From: Demequina capsici
GTDB taxonomy: Bacteria > Actinomycetota > Actinomycetes > Actinomycetales > Demequinaceae
Reading direction: 5' to 3'
Length of the DNA stretch: 64,000 bases
Assembly: GCF_032102965.1 (NCBI RefSeq)
Contig: NZ_CP134880.1
Span: forward strand, 620,001-684,000
In this document: positions 16,628-24,182 of the stretch, in pieces
How positions within the stretch are numbered: the stretch's first letter is position 1
Layout: each line of letters starts with the position of its first letter
Translations under genes and position numbers: made by a program
Notes under the pieces: model-generated
Told to the model about the DNA's origin: nothing
The model's database searches: none
The model's input: the letters and a program-made list of their open reading frames with translations, nothing else

Positions 16628-17081
16628 GTTGTCCGAGGATATCTCGCGCATGCTCGCCTCGCGCCGTCTTGAACGAGTGGCAGTGAACGTGGACCATGCG
16701 CGATCGGTGATCGCCACAGCTCAGCGTCACCTCGATACGGCGCGAGTGCTCGCAGGAACGGACGACGTCGCGATGGCCTTCACTGCCGCGTACGACGGCA
16801 CCCGCAAGGCGTTGGCTGCGGTTCTTGCAGTGCATGGGCTGCGAGTACGACCCGTGGGAGGGGCGCACCGCAACACCGGACTCGCTGCGGCCGCGCTGAT
16901 GCCGGACTCGGTCGACGAGATCGCAGAGTTCAACTGGATGCGACAGGTTCGCAACAGCACCGAGTATCCCGAGGACGCACGCCCCGAGGCGACGAGCCAA
17001 GACGTGGAAGACGCGATCGTGGCGGGAATGGCGATCATTCAGGCGTGCGCGCTCATCATCGCAGCAGCCGTCGACAGATGA
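16620..17081 (+). CDS. HEPN-domain protein, putative toxin of the MNT-HEPN pair
   Basis: 153-residue all-helical protein resembling the SAV_6107-like HEPN family: AYDGTRKALAAVLAVHGLRV (about 55-75) and FNWMRQVRNSTEYPEDARPEAT (about 105-125). HEPN RNases carry R-x4-6-H; here the segment reads R-N-S-T-E-Y, so the histidine is absent, as I believe is usual for this subfamily. Its activity is therefore uncertain. The ATG at 16620 overlaps the end of the nucleotidyltransferase gene (ATGACTGA); a GTG at 16608 is an alternative. Its stop lies directly against the extended repeat copy 3. Confidence 0.8.
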   Translation: MTELSEDISRMLASRRLERVAVNVDHARSVIATAQRHLDTARVLAGTDDVAMAFTAAYDGTRKALAAVLAVHGLRVRPVGGAHRNTGLAAAALMPDSVDEIAEFNWMRQVRNSTEYPEDARPEATSQDVEDAIVAGMAIIQACALIIAAAVDR

Positions 17082-17311
17082 TTCGGCTGCGGAATGCGGT
17101 GGAGTTCAGGTTCAACGTGTAGCCGCCGTCCAGCATCTGCGCGCAGACCTGAGGCGTCCTCATCGACCAGCGGCTGCTCGGTCTCGGTGCTGAGGCCTGC
17201 GGGCAGGTTCGCGACGAGCACCACGACGACGCCGACCAGCACGATCGCCGTCACGGCGAGGGGCACCGCCAGCAGACCTTGCTGGGTCCCGCGATGACGG
17301 GCGCGCGGCAT
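17039..17311 (-). CDS. small single-span membrane protein, C-terminus probably rewritten by the cassette
   Basis: 90-residue reading frame with one clear membrane helix (GLLAVPLAVTAIVLVGVVVV and following, about 12-35) after a basic N-terminus. No family is recognised. The C-terminal third is read backwards through repeat copy 3 (17082-17122) and into the 3' end of the HEPN gene. If the cassette model is right, the native C-terminus was lost or changed by insertion. No good ribosome binding site is visible, so the gene may be inactive. Confidence 0.4.
   Translation of the reverse strand: MPRARHRGTQQGLLAVPLAVTAIVLVGVVVVLVANLPAGLSTETEQPLVDEDASGLRADAGRRLHVEPELHRIPQPNHLSTAAAMMSAHA
17082..17122 (+). 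repeat. ychF 3'-end repeat, copy 3 with 17-bp upstream extension
   Basis: Begins at the first base after the HEPN stop codon. 17099-17122 again codes V-E-F-R-F-N-V-stop; it differs from copy 2 at two bases of a single codon (CGC/AGG, both Arg). The 17-bp extension TTCGGCTGCGGAATGCG differs from that of copy 2 at two bases. Confidence 0.85.
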
Positions 17312-17430
17312 GTCTTGGACCGGCTCGGTGGGCGCAGGTCAGCGACACGTCATCACCCGTCACAATGAGTCCCACGAGCGATCGCAGACTGAGCTCGTCC
17401 GGCAGAACCTGGGAGGAGCGTGTCGCGTCG

Positions 17431-18228
17431 ATGAGCACGGCAGATCTGCTTCGCGCGTACGACGAGCAGCTGCGCTCGGACGCTGAGACGCCCAGCGCAG
17501 TCGCGGTCACGAGGATGGGGCCGCTTCGCCTCGTCGAGTTCGCTGCGGGTCGCGGATTCGTGACCTACCGGGACCTCGGTGGGGCCGATGCGGCCGGCAG
17601 CGCTCGGCTTGTCGCGCAGGCTCGCGCCTTCTTCGAGTCGGCACCCTCGGTCACCGAGGTCGAGTGGAAGACGAGGGGCCACGATGATGCGCCCGGGCTC
17701 GCGGCCGCGCTCAGGGCCCACGGGTTCGTTGCCGAGGAGACGGAGTCGATCATGATCGGCGAGGTCGAGCGGCTCGTTCAGAACGTCGATCTGCCGGCCG
17801 GGGTGTCGCTGCGGCGGGTCACCGAGGAGGAGGACGTTCGCGCGATGTGCGCGATGCAGGACCAGGTCTTCGGCGACGACGTCTCGGAGGTCTACGCGAA
17901 CGCCGTCGTCGCGCGCCTGGCGAGGGCCGACGGCATGGAGCTCTGGATCGCGGAGCACGACGGTCGGATCGTGAGCGCCGGGCGGCTCGAGCCCGTGGCA
18001 GGCACGGAGTTCGCCGGGATCTGGGGCGGCGCAACGCTGGAGGAGTGGCGCGGCCGAGGGATCTATCGCGCATTGACTGCGGCGCGGGCCCGTTCGGCGC
18101 GCGTGATGGGCAAGACGCTGATCCACTCCGACTCGACCGAGTTCTCGCGTCCGATCCTTGAACGCTCAGGCCTCGTGCGCGTCTCGACCACCACGCCATA
18201 CGTGTGGCGACGCGCCATCGGGGCCTGA
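17431..18228 (+). CDS. GNAT-family N-acetyltransferase
   Basis: 265-residue protein with a C-terminal GNAT fold that transfers acetyl from acetyl-CoA to an unknown amine. The acetyl-CoA region reads GIWGGATLEEWRGRGIYRALTAARARSARVMG (about 195-226 of this start), with the R-G-x-G-I/Y pyrophosphate-binding loop, after an acceptor-side core MELWIAEHDGRIVSAGRLE. The N-terminal half (about 1-100) is a second, degenerate GNAT-like region. The ATG at 17431 has GGAGG 14 bp upstream; the in-frame ATG at 17365 has none and its extra 22 codons have unusual usage. Confidence 0.85.
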   Translation: MSTADLLRAYDEQLRSDAETPSAVAVTRMGPLRLVEFAAGRGFVTYRDLGGADAAGSARLVAQARAFFESAPSVTEVEWKTRGHDDAPGLAAALRAHGFVAEETESIMIGEVERLVQNVDLPAGVSLRRVTEEEDVRAMCAMQDQVFGDDVSEVYANAVVARLARADGMELWIAEHDGRIVSAGRLEPVAGTEFAGIWGGATLEEWRGRGIYRALTAARARSARVMGKTLIHSDSTEFSRPILERSGLVRVSTTTPYVWRRAIGA

Positions 18229-18267
18229 CGGCAGGCACTCCGCGCGCACGCCGCTCTCCCAATAAAG

Positions 18268-18340
18268 GGGACCAGAGTCCCATGCGTGTTATTCATGTGT
18301 GTTATAAAGACCAGGTCTTTTGTGCCGTCACGTGGTGACG
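18268..18340 (+). promoter_or_regulatory. three successive palindromes upstream of the FG-GAP gene
   Basis: GGGACcagaGTCCC (18268-18281), AAAGACCaGGTCTTT (18306-18320) and CGTCACgtgGTGACG (18326-18340) all lie in the 137-bp gap before the gene. A -10-like TATAAA (18303-18308) overlaps the second, and GTGTTAT occurs twice (18286 and 18299). Operator sites or leader hairpins are both possible; no -35 is clear. Confidence 0.5.
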
Positions 18341-18365
18341 CGAGCTGTACCAGGGGGTAGGGGCG

Positions 18366-20792
18366 ATGTTGACCAGAACAAGACTCGTGTGGGCTGTGAG
18401 CGCCCTGCTGGTGATCGCATTGGGTCTCTGGTGGGCTCTCCGCAGCGGTGCCGACGGCGGCACCGCAGAGAGCGGCGCGGCAGCGGCCAGCGCGGCGGCC
18501 TCGTACAGCGTGGGCGGCAGCGCCTCGGGGATCACTGGCTCGCTGGTGCTCCAGAACAACCTGGGCGACGACCTGAGCCTCACCGCCGACGGCGACTTCG
18601 ACTTCGCGACCGCCCTCGATGAAGGCGGCGCCTTCTCTGTCACCGTGCTCAGCGCCCCCGAGGGTCAGACGTGCACGGTGGACAACGCCCAGGGGACCAT
18701 CCAGGGCGCTGACGTCACCGACGTCGCCGTCCAGTGCGTGACCGACGGGGCCGCGGAGCACACCCTCGGCGGCACCGTGTCCGGTCTCGGTGGAACGCTC
18801 GTGCTCCAGAACAACGGAGGGGACGACGCGATCGTCGAAGCCGACGGCACCTTCGCCTTCGCCGAGACCCTGGAGGACGGCGATCGCTTCCATGTGACGG
18901 TCAAGGAGGAGCCCGCGGGGCAGGTCTGCACGGTCGACGGCGGCCGCGGCGCGATCGACGGAGCGGACGTGACCACAGTCCAGGTGACCTGCGTCGGCAA
19001 CCCGACGACCTCCACCACCGGAGCGTCGATCGCTAAGGGCGGCACCAGCGTGCGGCATGTCAGTGACGAGGGCGGTGCGTCCGACCCGGGCGACGATGGC
19101 TCTGCCGTCCCGGTGGCGCGCTACGGCGTCGGCGGCTCCGTCTCCGGACTCGACGGCACCCTGGTGCTGCTCAACGACGGCACGGACACGCTGACGGTGA
19201 GCACCGACGGGCCGTTCACGTTCGCCACCACGATCGAGGACGGCTCGCGCTACGACATCACCGTGAAGACGCAGCCGGCGGGCGGGCGCTGCACGGTCAC
19301 CGATGGCAGCGGCACCGTCGACGGCGCCGCCGTGACGTCGGTTGCCGTGACCTGCCTCTCGGCACCGGTGCCGGCCCTGAGCTACGGCTTGAAGGCCTTC
19401 TCGTTCACCTGGGCGGCGGTCGGCGGCGCCGACTACTACCAGCTCTACGAGGACCCGGACGGTGCCTCGGGCCTCAGCCTGATCGCCGACCACATCGACG
19501 CGACCAGCTTCGACCTGACGGACGTGGTGCTGTACAACCGCATCAACGCCCAGTACCAGGTGACGGCCTGCAACGCCGACGGCTGCGTCCAGTCGGACAC
19601 GATGACCGTCTCCGACACGCTCGTGGAGGCCGCGGGTCATTTCCGCGAGTCGAGCCCGGCGTCGTACGACTACTTCGGAATCTCGGTCGCGCTGTCCGGT
19701 GACGGCAGGACGATGGTCGTGGGCGCGTACGCGACGAACTCCTACAAGGGCTCCGCCACCGTCTTCGTGAAGGACGACGACGGGACGTGGCGGGAGCAGG
19801 AGCAGCTGTTCCCCGTCACGTCGAGCACCGGGTTCGGCTTCGGCACCGCATTGAACGCGGACGGCACCGTGCTCGTGGTCGGCGGCTATGCGCGGGCTCA
19901 CATCTACCAGCGCAGCGGCGACGTGTGGACGCTCATCACGACGCTGCACCCGACCGGCATCACGAGCACCGACTACTTCGGCTGGAACCTCGGTCTGTCC
20001 GCGGACGGCAAGAACCTGGCGGTGAGCGCGACGGGAGCCAGGACCGTGTATGTGTTCGGCGAATCCGGTGGCATCTGGAGCGAGCTCGCGCAGCTCACCG
20101 GTGACACCAGCGACTGGGGCTACGGCGCGTCGCTCTCCATGGCGGACGACGGCAGCACGCTGGCGGTCGGCAGCGAGGGCGAGGGTCTGGGCTACGTCTA
20201 CCTCTACGACAACGACGGCGGCAGCTGGACCCGGCAGACCAAGCTGCAGGCCACCGGCCTGGACTCGAACGGCGGCTTCGGCTCCGGCGTCGCGCTCGAC
20301 GGCGATGGCAGCACTCTGGCCGTGGGCGCCGCCTACCAGAACGGCTACGCAGGCAAGGCCTACATCTTCACCAAGGACGGCGGCGTCTGGATGCAGCAGG
20401 CCGTGCTCGAGGCGAGCAACGGCGAGCCGTTGGACTACTTCGGTGCGAAGCTCGATCTCACCAAGGACGGCTCGACGTTGGCGGTCACCGCCACCTATGA
20501 GGCCGGAGGCTCCACCGGGCTCAACGGGCCAGACAACAACGATCTGCCAGGTGCCACGAACAACGACGACGGTGGAGCGGCGTACGTCTTCACGCGGTCC
20601 GACGACGGCACCTGGTCGCAGAAGGCCTACGTCAAGGGCGCCAGCCAGTCCTACTACCAGCGTGCCATCTCGCTGGCCTACGACGGCACGCTTGCAGTCG
20701 GCGCGCTGGTGGATCAGAGCGACTCCACCGGAGTGAGCTTCGGCCCAGGCAACCCGGTCGCCAGCGCCTTCGGAGGAGTCTTCCTCTATTGA
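18366..20792 (+). CDS. exported protein with three 78-residue repeats and an FG-GAP-like propeller
   Basis: 808 residues. An uncleaved or Sec signal anchor (TRTRLVWAVSALLVIALGLW, 3-22) places the rest outside. Three beta-rich repeats follow at about 47-124, 132-209 and 253-330, each containing SGLxGTLVLxN and F-x-F-A, and each with two Cys exactly 21 residues apart (103/124, 188/209, 309/330), suggesting a disulfide per repeat. An Fn3-like segment (about 338-420) precedes repeated units of the type YFGxSVALSGDGxTLAVGA, an FG-GAP/integrin-alpha-like beta-propeller (about 430-808). Role unknown; surface adhesion or ligand binding is likely. The composition suggests transfer. Confidence 0.8.
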   Translation: MLTRTRLVWAVSALLVIALGLWWALRSGADGGTAESGAAAASAAASYSVGGSASGITGSLVLQNNLGDDLSLTADGDFDFATALDEGGAFSVTVLSAPEGQTCTVDNAQGTIQGADVTDVAVQCVTDGAAEHTLGGTVSGLGGTLVLQNNGGDDAIVEADGTFAFAETLEDGDRFHVTVKEEPAGQVCTVDGGRGAIDGADVTTVQVTCVGNPTTSTTGASIAKGGTSVRHVSDEGGASDPGDDGSAVPVARYGVGGSVSGLDGTLVLLNDGTDTLTVSTDGPFTFATTIEDGSRYDITVKTQPAGGRCTVTDGSGTVDGAAVTSVAVTCLSAPVPALSYGLKAFSFTWAAVGGADYYQLYEDPDGASGLSLIADHIDATSFDLTDVVLYNRINAQYQVTACNADGCVQSDTMTVSDTLVEAAGHFRESSPASYDYFGISVALSGDGRTMVVGAYATNSYKGSATVFVKDDDGTWREQEQLFPVTSSTGFGFGTALNADGTVLVVGGYARAHIYQRSGDVWTLITTLHPTGITSTDYFGWNLGLSADGKNLAVSATGARTVYVFGESGGIWSELAQLTGDTSDWGYGASLSMADDGSTLAVGSEGEGLGYVYLYDNDGGSWTRQTKLQATGLDSNGGFGSGVALDGDGSTLAVGAAYQNGYAGKAYIFTKDGGVWMQQAVLEASNGEPLDYFGAKLDLTKDGSTLAVTATYEAGGSTGLNGPDNNDLPGATNNDDGGAAYVFTRSDDGTWSQKAYVKGASQSYYQRAISLAYDGTLAVGALVDQSDSTGVSFGPGNPVASAFGGVFLY

Positions 20793-21724
20793 CGATGCGG
20801 CTGGTCGGTCGATTCCGGCCACTTCAACGCACGGTTGCTCGTGTAGTCACGCTCCACGCCGTCCAGGGGGTCGGTGAAGCGCAGCCGGCGGGCGACGAGC
20901 CGTAGCGGCTCGGAGAAGTCCGCCGGGTCGGCGTCGAGGATGTCGGGGTACAGCGTGTCGCCGACGAGAGGCAGGCCGAGGTCGGCCATCTGCAGGCGCA
21001 GCTGGTGCGTCTTGCCGGTGACCGGCGTGAGCCTGTACCGGGCATGGTCGCCGCGGACCTCGAGCAGCTCGACGACGGTCTCAGCGTTCGGCTCGCCCGG
21101 CACGAGCGACGCCTGGAGGCTCCCGCGCCGCTTCTCGATGCGGCCGACCAGGCGAAGAGGGAATCGGCGCGTGGCGTCGAAGGGCGCGATCGCCTCGTAC
21201 TCCTTGACCACCCGGCGCGACTGGAACACGCCCGCGTAGGCACCTCGGCAGGCGCGATGCGTCGTGAGCACGAGCACCCCGGCCGTGAGGCGGTCGAGCC
21301 GATGCGCGGGCGCGAGCTCCGGGAGGTCGAGCGCCACGCGGAGCTTCACCAGCGCGGTCTCCTGGACATGCGCTCCGCGAGGCGTCGTCGCCATGAAAGG
21401 GGGCTTGTCGACCACCACCAGATTGTCGGTCCGGTCCAGGACCTCGATGGGGAACGGTACGGGCGTCTCCGGAGCGAGCGGTCGGTGGAACCATACGAAG
21501 GCCCGAGGCCGGTATGGCTCCTGGCCGGTCCACGGACGCCCGTGCTGGTCCACGAACTCTCCCGCGGCGAGGCGTCGCTGCACCTCCGCGGCGGCGGGCA
21601 GCCGCTCGAGCAGGAACTGTGCCATCGTCGCCCACGCGAGCGAGCCGTCCGGCGACGGGTCGGGCGTGCGCACCCATGCGGCGTCGAGCCCGTGGCGCTG
21701 CGGCAACGGCGAGCGGGGAGGCAT
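20786..21724 (-). CDS. RluA-family RNA pseudouridine synthase
   Basis: 312-residue enzyme converting uridine to pseudouridine in rRNA or tRNA. The RluA signature HRLDRLTAGVLVL is present with the catalytic Asp, after LVVVDKPPFMATTPRG. GKTHQLRLQMADLGLPLVGDTLYP is the other conserved block. The start chosen is the ATG at 21722-21724, opening MPPRSPLPQRHGLDAAWVRTP; a much longer upstream reading is antisense to the VanZ gene and rejected. The target base cannot be told from sequence. It converges on the FG-GAP gene, with the two stops overlapping by 7 bp. Confidence 0.92.
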   Translation of the reverse strand: MPPRSPLPQRHGLDAAWVRTPDPSPDGSLAWATMAQFLLERLPAAAEVQRRLAAGEFVDQHGRPWTGQEPYRPRAFVWFHRPLAPETPVPFPIEVLDRTDNLVVVDKPPFMATTPRGAHVQETALVKLRVALDLPELAPAHRLDRLTAGVLVLTTHRACRGAYAGVFQSRRVVKEYEAIAPFDATRRFPLRLVGRIEKRRGSLQASLVPGEPNAETVVELLEVRGDHARYRLTPVTGKTHQLRLQMADLGLPLVGDTLYPDILDADPADFSEPLRLVARRLRFTDPLDGVERDYTSNRALKWPESTDQPHRQ

Positions 21725-21823
21725 CAGCGGGGCTCGACCGAGCGGGTGGCGTGCACGAGCAGCATGGTACGGATGCCGGGGCCGTGGCGCGCGCCGCCGG
21801 CGCTCTCGGGTTGAATAGGTGCC

Positions 21824-22942
21824 ATGTTCGCCACCTGGGCCTCGCCTGCGTTCGCTGCGGTCGTCGCGGGCGGTGCGCTGTGGGCGCTGTTCCTGGCTCC
21901 GCTGCTGCTGTACCAGGTGCGTGCCTACGGCGGGCTGAGCATCCCCCGGGCGGCGGGATCGGCGGCGGTGTCCATCTACGCGGTGGCACTGGTCGCGTAC
22001 ACGCTTCTCCCTACGCCGGGGGCGTCTTCGTGGTGCGCAAAGAACCACGACGGCGAGATCGAGATCCATGCGTTCCACTCGATCGCCGAGATCCGTCGCC
22101 AGATCGAGCTGCACGGCGTCGTCGGCGCGCTCACCACCTTCACGGTCCTGCAGGTGGTCATGAACGTCGTCCTGTTCATCCCGTGGGGTCTGCTGGCGCG
22201 TCGCTACTTCCACATGCCCTTCGCGCTCGCGGTGCTGTCGGGTGCGTTCGGCTCGTTCATGATCGAGACGCTCCAGTTCGCGGGCGGCTGGACGTTGATC
22301 GGGTGCCAGTACCGCGTGGCCGACATCGACGACCTGATCGCGAACACGCTCGGCACGCTGCTCGGGGCCGTGCTGGCGCCGACGTTCCTGTTCTGGATGC
22401 CCAGGGCGCGTGATCTGGCCCGGCTGCGGCTGGCCCCGCGCCCTGTGACCGGGCTGCGGCGGGCTGCGGCGATGCTCCTCGATCTGGCGCTGCTGTGGCT
22501 CGTCGCGCTGGCGCTCGCGCCCGTGATCGTGCGCGGGCTGAAGGCGGAGGCGCTGGACGGTTCCCTGTGGTCGGGGCATGAGCTCGCGCCCGTGCTTGCG
22601 GCCGTGGTGGTCGTGGTCCCCACGTTGCGCGGCACAGGGGCCACCCCAGGCGAACGGATGCTGTGGCTGCGACCCGCGTGGCCGGTTCCCGTACGCGTCC
22701 GGAGGCTCAAGGCCGCGTTGCGGCCGGCGCTTGCGCTCGGCGTGTATGCCGCGCTCATGGCGATCGCGGGCGCGTGTGCGGACGACGGCGCGCTGGGCAG
22801 CGCGCTGTGGCTGGTCTCGTACGCGTGGATCGCGGTGGTGCTCCTCTGGACGGCGCTGGACCCGCGCGGCGGGCTGCAGGATGCCGCAACGGGGGCGACC
22901 ACTGTCGATGCGCGAGGCTCGTACGAGCAGACGTTCGCCTGA
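21824..22942 (+). CDS. VanZ-RDD fusion membrane protein
   Basis: 372-residue polytopic membrane protein. The N-terminal half (about 10-195) is VanZ-like, with helices around VVMNVVLFIPWGLLARRYF and the conserved ALAVLSGAFGSFMIETLQF, followed by RVADIDDLIANTLGTLLGA. The C-terminal half (about 205-365) resembles an RDD domain, starting RRAAAMLLDLALLWLVALAL and containing GATPGERMLWLR. VanZ proteins are linked to teicoplanin and lipoglycopeptide tolerance in some bacteria; RDD proteins are of mixed function. The actual role here is unknown. Confidence 0.8.
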   Translation: MFATWASPAFAAVVAGGALWALFLAPLLLYQVRAYGGLSIPRAAGSAAVSIYAVALVAYTLLPTPGASSWCAKNHDGEIEIHAFHSIAEIRRQIELHGVVGALTTFTVLQVVMNVVLFIPWGLLARRYFHMPFALAVLSGAFGSFMIETLQFAGGWTLIGCQYRVADIDDLIANTLGTLLGAVLAPTFLFWMPRARDLARLRLAPRPVTGLRRAAAMLLDLALLWLVALALAPVIVRGLKAEALDGSLWSGHELAPVLAAVVVVVPTLRGTGATPGERMLWLRPAWPVPVRVRRLKAALRPALALGVYAALMAIAGACADDGALGSALWLVSYAWIAVVLLWTALDPRGGLQDAATGATTVDARGSYEQTFA

Positions 22943-22978
22943 GACTCCGTGCCGGACGCGCCTGTCAGGGTGCCGTCG

Positions 22979-22984
22979 TAGTGT
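22979..22984 (+). promoter_or_regulatory. -10 element of the VOC gene, leaderless type
   Basis: TAGTGT ends 7 nt before the ATG at 22992 and there is no ribosome binding site between them. Confidence 0.5.
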
Positions 22985-22991
22985 CGACGCC

Positions 22992-23405
22992 ATGGACCCG
23001 AGACTCTCGTTCGTGACCCTTGTCGTGCGTGACCTTGAGGCGAGTCGCGCGTTCTACGTGGACGGGCTCGGCTGGCCGGTGGCACTCGACGCGCCGGGGG
23101 AGGTGCTCATGATCAGGGTGGCCGACCGCGTCGTCCTGTCCCTCTGGTCCGAGGCCTCGGCGCGCGAGGAGATCGGGCCGGTGGCCCGCAGCGAGGGCGC
23201 CCCGCCCTTCACGCTTGCGCACAACGTGCCCGAACCGGACGACGTCGACCGGGTGGTCGCGCTTGCGGTGGCCGCGGGTGCCACCCTCGTGGGTGCACCG
23301 GTCACGCGTGACTGGGGAGGCCGGTCGGGATACGTCGGCGACCCCGACGGGTTCCTGTGGGAGATCGCCTACAACCCTGGACCGGTCGGCCGTTCGGTCC
23401 TGTGA
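22992..23405 (+). CDS. VOC-family (glyoxalase/dioxygenase-like) protein
   Basis: 137-residue protein with the vicinal-oxygen-chelate fold: LSFVTLVVRDLEASRAFYVDGLGWPV at the N-terminus and a second half ending GGRSGYVGDPDGFLWEIAYNPG, the usual paired beta-alpha-beta-beta-beta modules. A final metal-ligand Glu (WEIA) is present, but the first-half His ligand is replaced (FVTLVVRD), so enzymatic activity is uncertain. It may be a binding protein or a divergent enzyme. Confidence 0.85.
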   Translation: MDPRLSFVTLVVRDLEASRAFYVDGLGWPVALDAPGEVLMIRVADRVVLSLWSEASAREEIGPVARSEGAPPFTLAHNVPEPDDVDRVVALAVAAGATLVGAPVTRDWGGRSGYVGDPDGFLWEIAYNPGPVGRSVL

Positions 23406-23412
23406 CGGTGCG

Positions 23413-24093
23413 TCAGGCGCCTTGCTGGCGTCGCACCATCTCCGCGATCCACAGCGGCGCATAGGGCGACGTGCAGTTCGGTGGCGTCGGGTAGTCCTTC
23501 AGCACCTCGAGGCGTTCGCCGATCTCGAGCGCGCGTGGCCTGCGCGGCGCGTCCGTGATGCCGATCTGCGCGAGGGTCGAGTTCATCTCCCACTGCAGTC
23601 GCGACGGCGCCGCCTTCATCTCGCGTTCCACCTGATCGAGCAACGCGTCCTTGTCCAGGCCGTCGGGCCGCTTGGCGACGCGATCCGCGGTCAGCGCCCA
23701 ACCCGCTGCAGCGATCCACGGATCCGCGTCCTCGAACCAGGCCGTGCGCAGCGCCTCGACGTGAGGACTCTTCTTGACCACGTAGTTGATCAGCCAGTCC
23801 TGGATCTTGGGGCGGCGTCCCTCTCGCATCATCGTGTCGAGCTCGTCTTCGCTGAACGCCTTCGGGCGGCATACGAGCAGCGCGAGCAGCCTCGCGTCGG
23901 TGTCGCCCGTGGCCCACAGCGCGTGCGCGAGCTCCTGGTTCGCGCCCACCCTCTTCGCCACGCCGCGCAGCTTGGTGAGGTTCACCGTGTGGTCGTCTCC
24001 GTGCCGCTCGTTGACCGCCTGCATCTTGGCGTCTGTCATCGTGCCGAGCTCGGCGAGCAGCGCGTCCACCGTGGTCGCGATCGTGTCCGTCAT
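23413..24093 (-). CDS. AlkD-like DNA alkylation repair protein
   Basis: 226-residue HEAT-repeat protein of the AlkD-like family, glycosylases that remove bulky or cationic alkylpurines. Visible features are the helical DALLAELGTMTDAKMQAVNERHG start, LRGVAKRVGANQELAHALWATGDTDARLLALLVCRPKAF, and WALTADRVAKRPDGLDKDALLDQ, matching the family core. The C-terminus TPPNCTSPYAPLWIAEMVRRQQ is typical of the actinobacterial branch. It converges with the VOC gene, 7 bp apart. Confidence 0.85.
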   Translation of the reverse strand: MTDTIATTVDALLAELGTMTDAKMQAVNERHGDDHTVNLTKLRGVAKRVGANQELAHALWATGDTDARLLALLVCRPKAFSEDELDTMMREGRRPKIQDWLINYVVKKSPHVEALRTAWFEDADPWIAAAGWALTADRVAKRPDGLDKDALLDQVEREMKAAPSRLQWEMNSTLAQIGITDAPRRPRALEIGERLEVLKDYPTPPNCTSPYAPLWIAEMVRRQQGA

Positions 24094-24182
24094 GCCGTCC
24101 TCCCCGACGTGGATCGTGGGTGCAAGCCTACGTTCCCGTGGCCGACCACGTGCGGGCGGCCGCCTCGTGGGACGATCGGGTC

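Larger units (their letters stand above)
15987..17122 (+). mobile_element. candidate cassette 2: nucleotidyltransferase/HEPN pair flanked by ychF-end repeats
   Basis: The DNA between repeat copies 2 and 3 holds one promoter and two overlapping genes of an MNT-HEPN-type toxin-antitoxin pair, then ends in copy 3. The right-hand 41 bp matches the right end of cassette 1 while the cargo is unrelated. No recombinase gene is present. The boundaries are inferred. Confidence 0.45.

Noticed and set aside
15315-17122. Integron-type gene cassettes (attC sites) as the explanation of the island
   Set aside because: The repeats lack the conserved paired inverted boxes of attC and carry coding sequence of ychF; the CCAC/GTGG pairing in copy 2 is not kept in copy 3.
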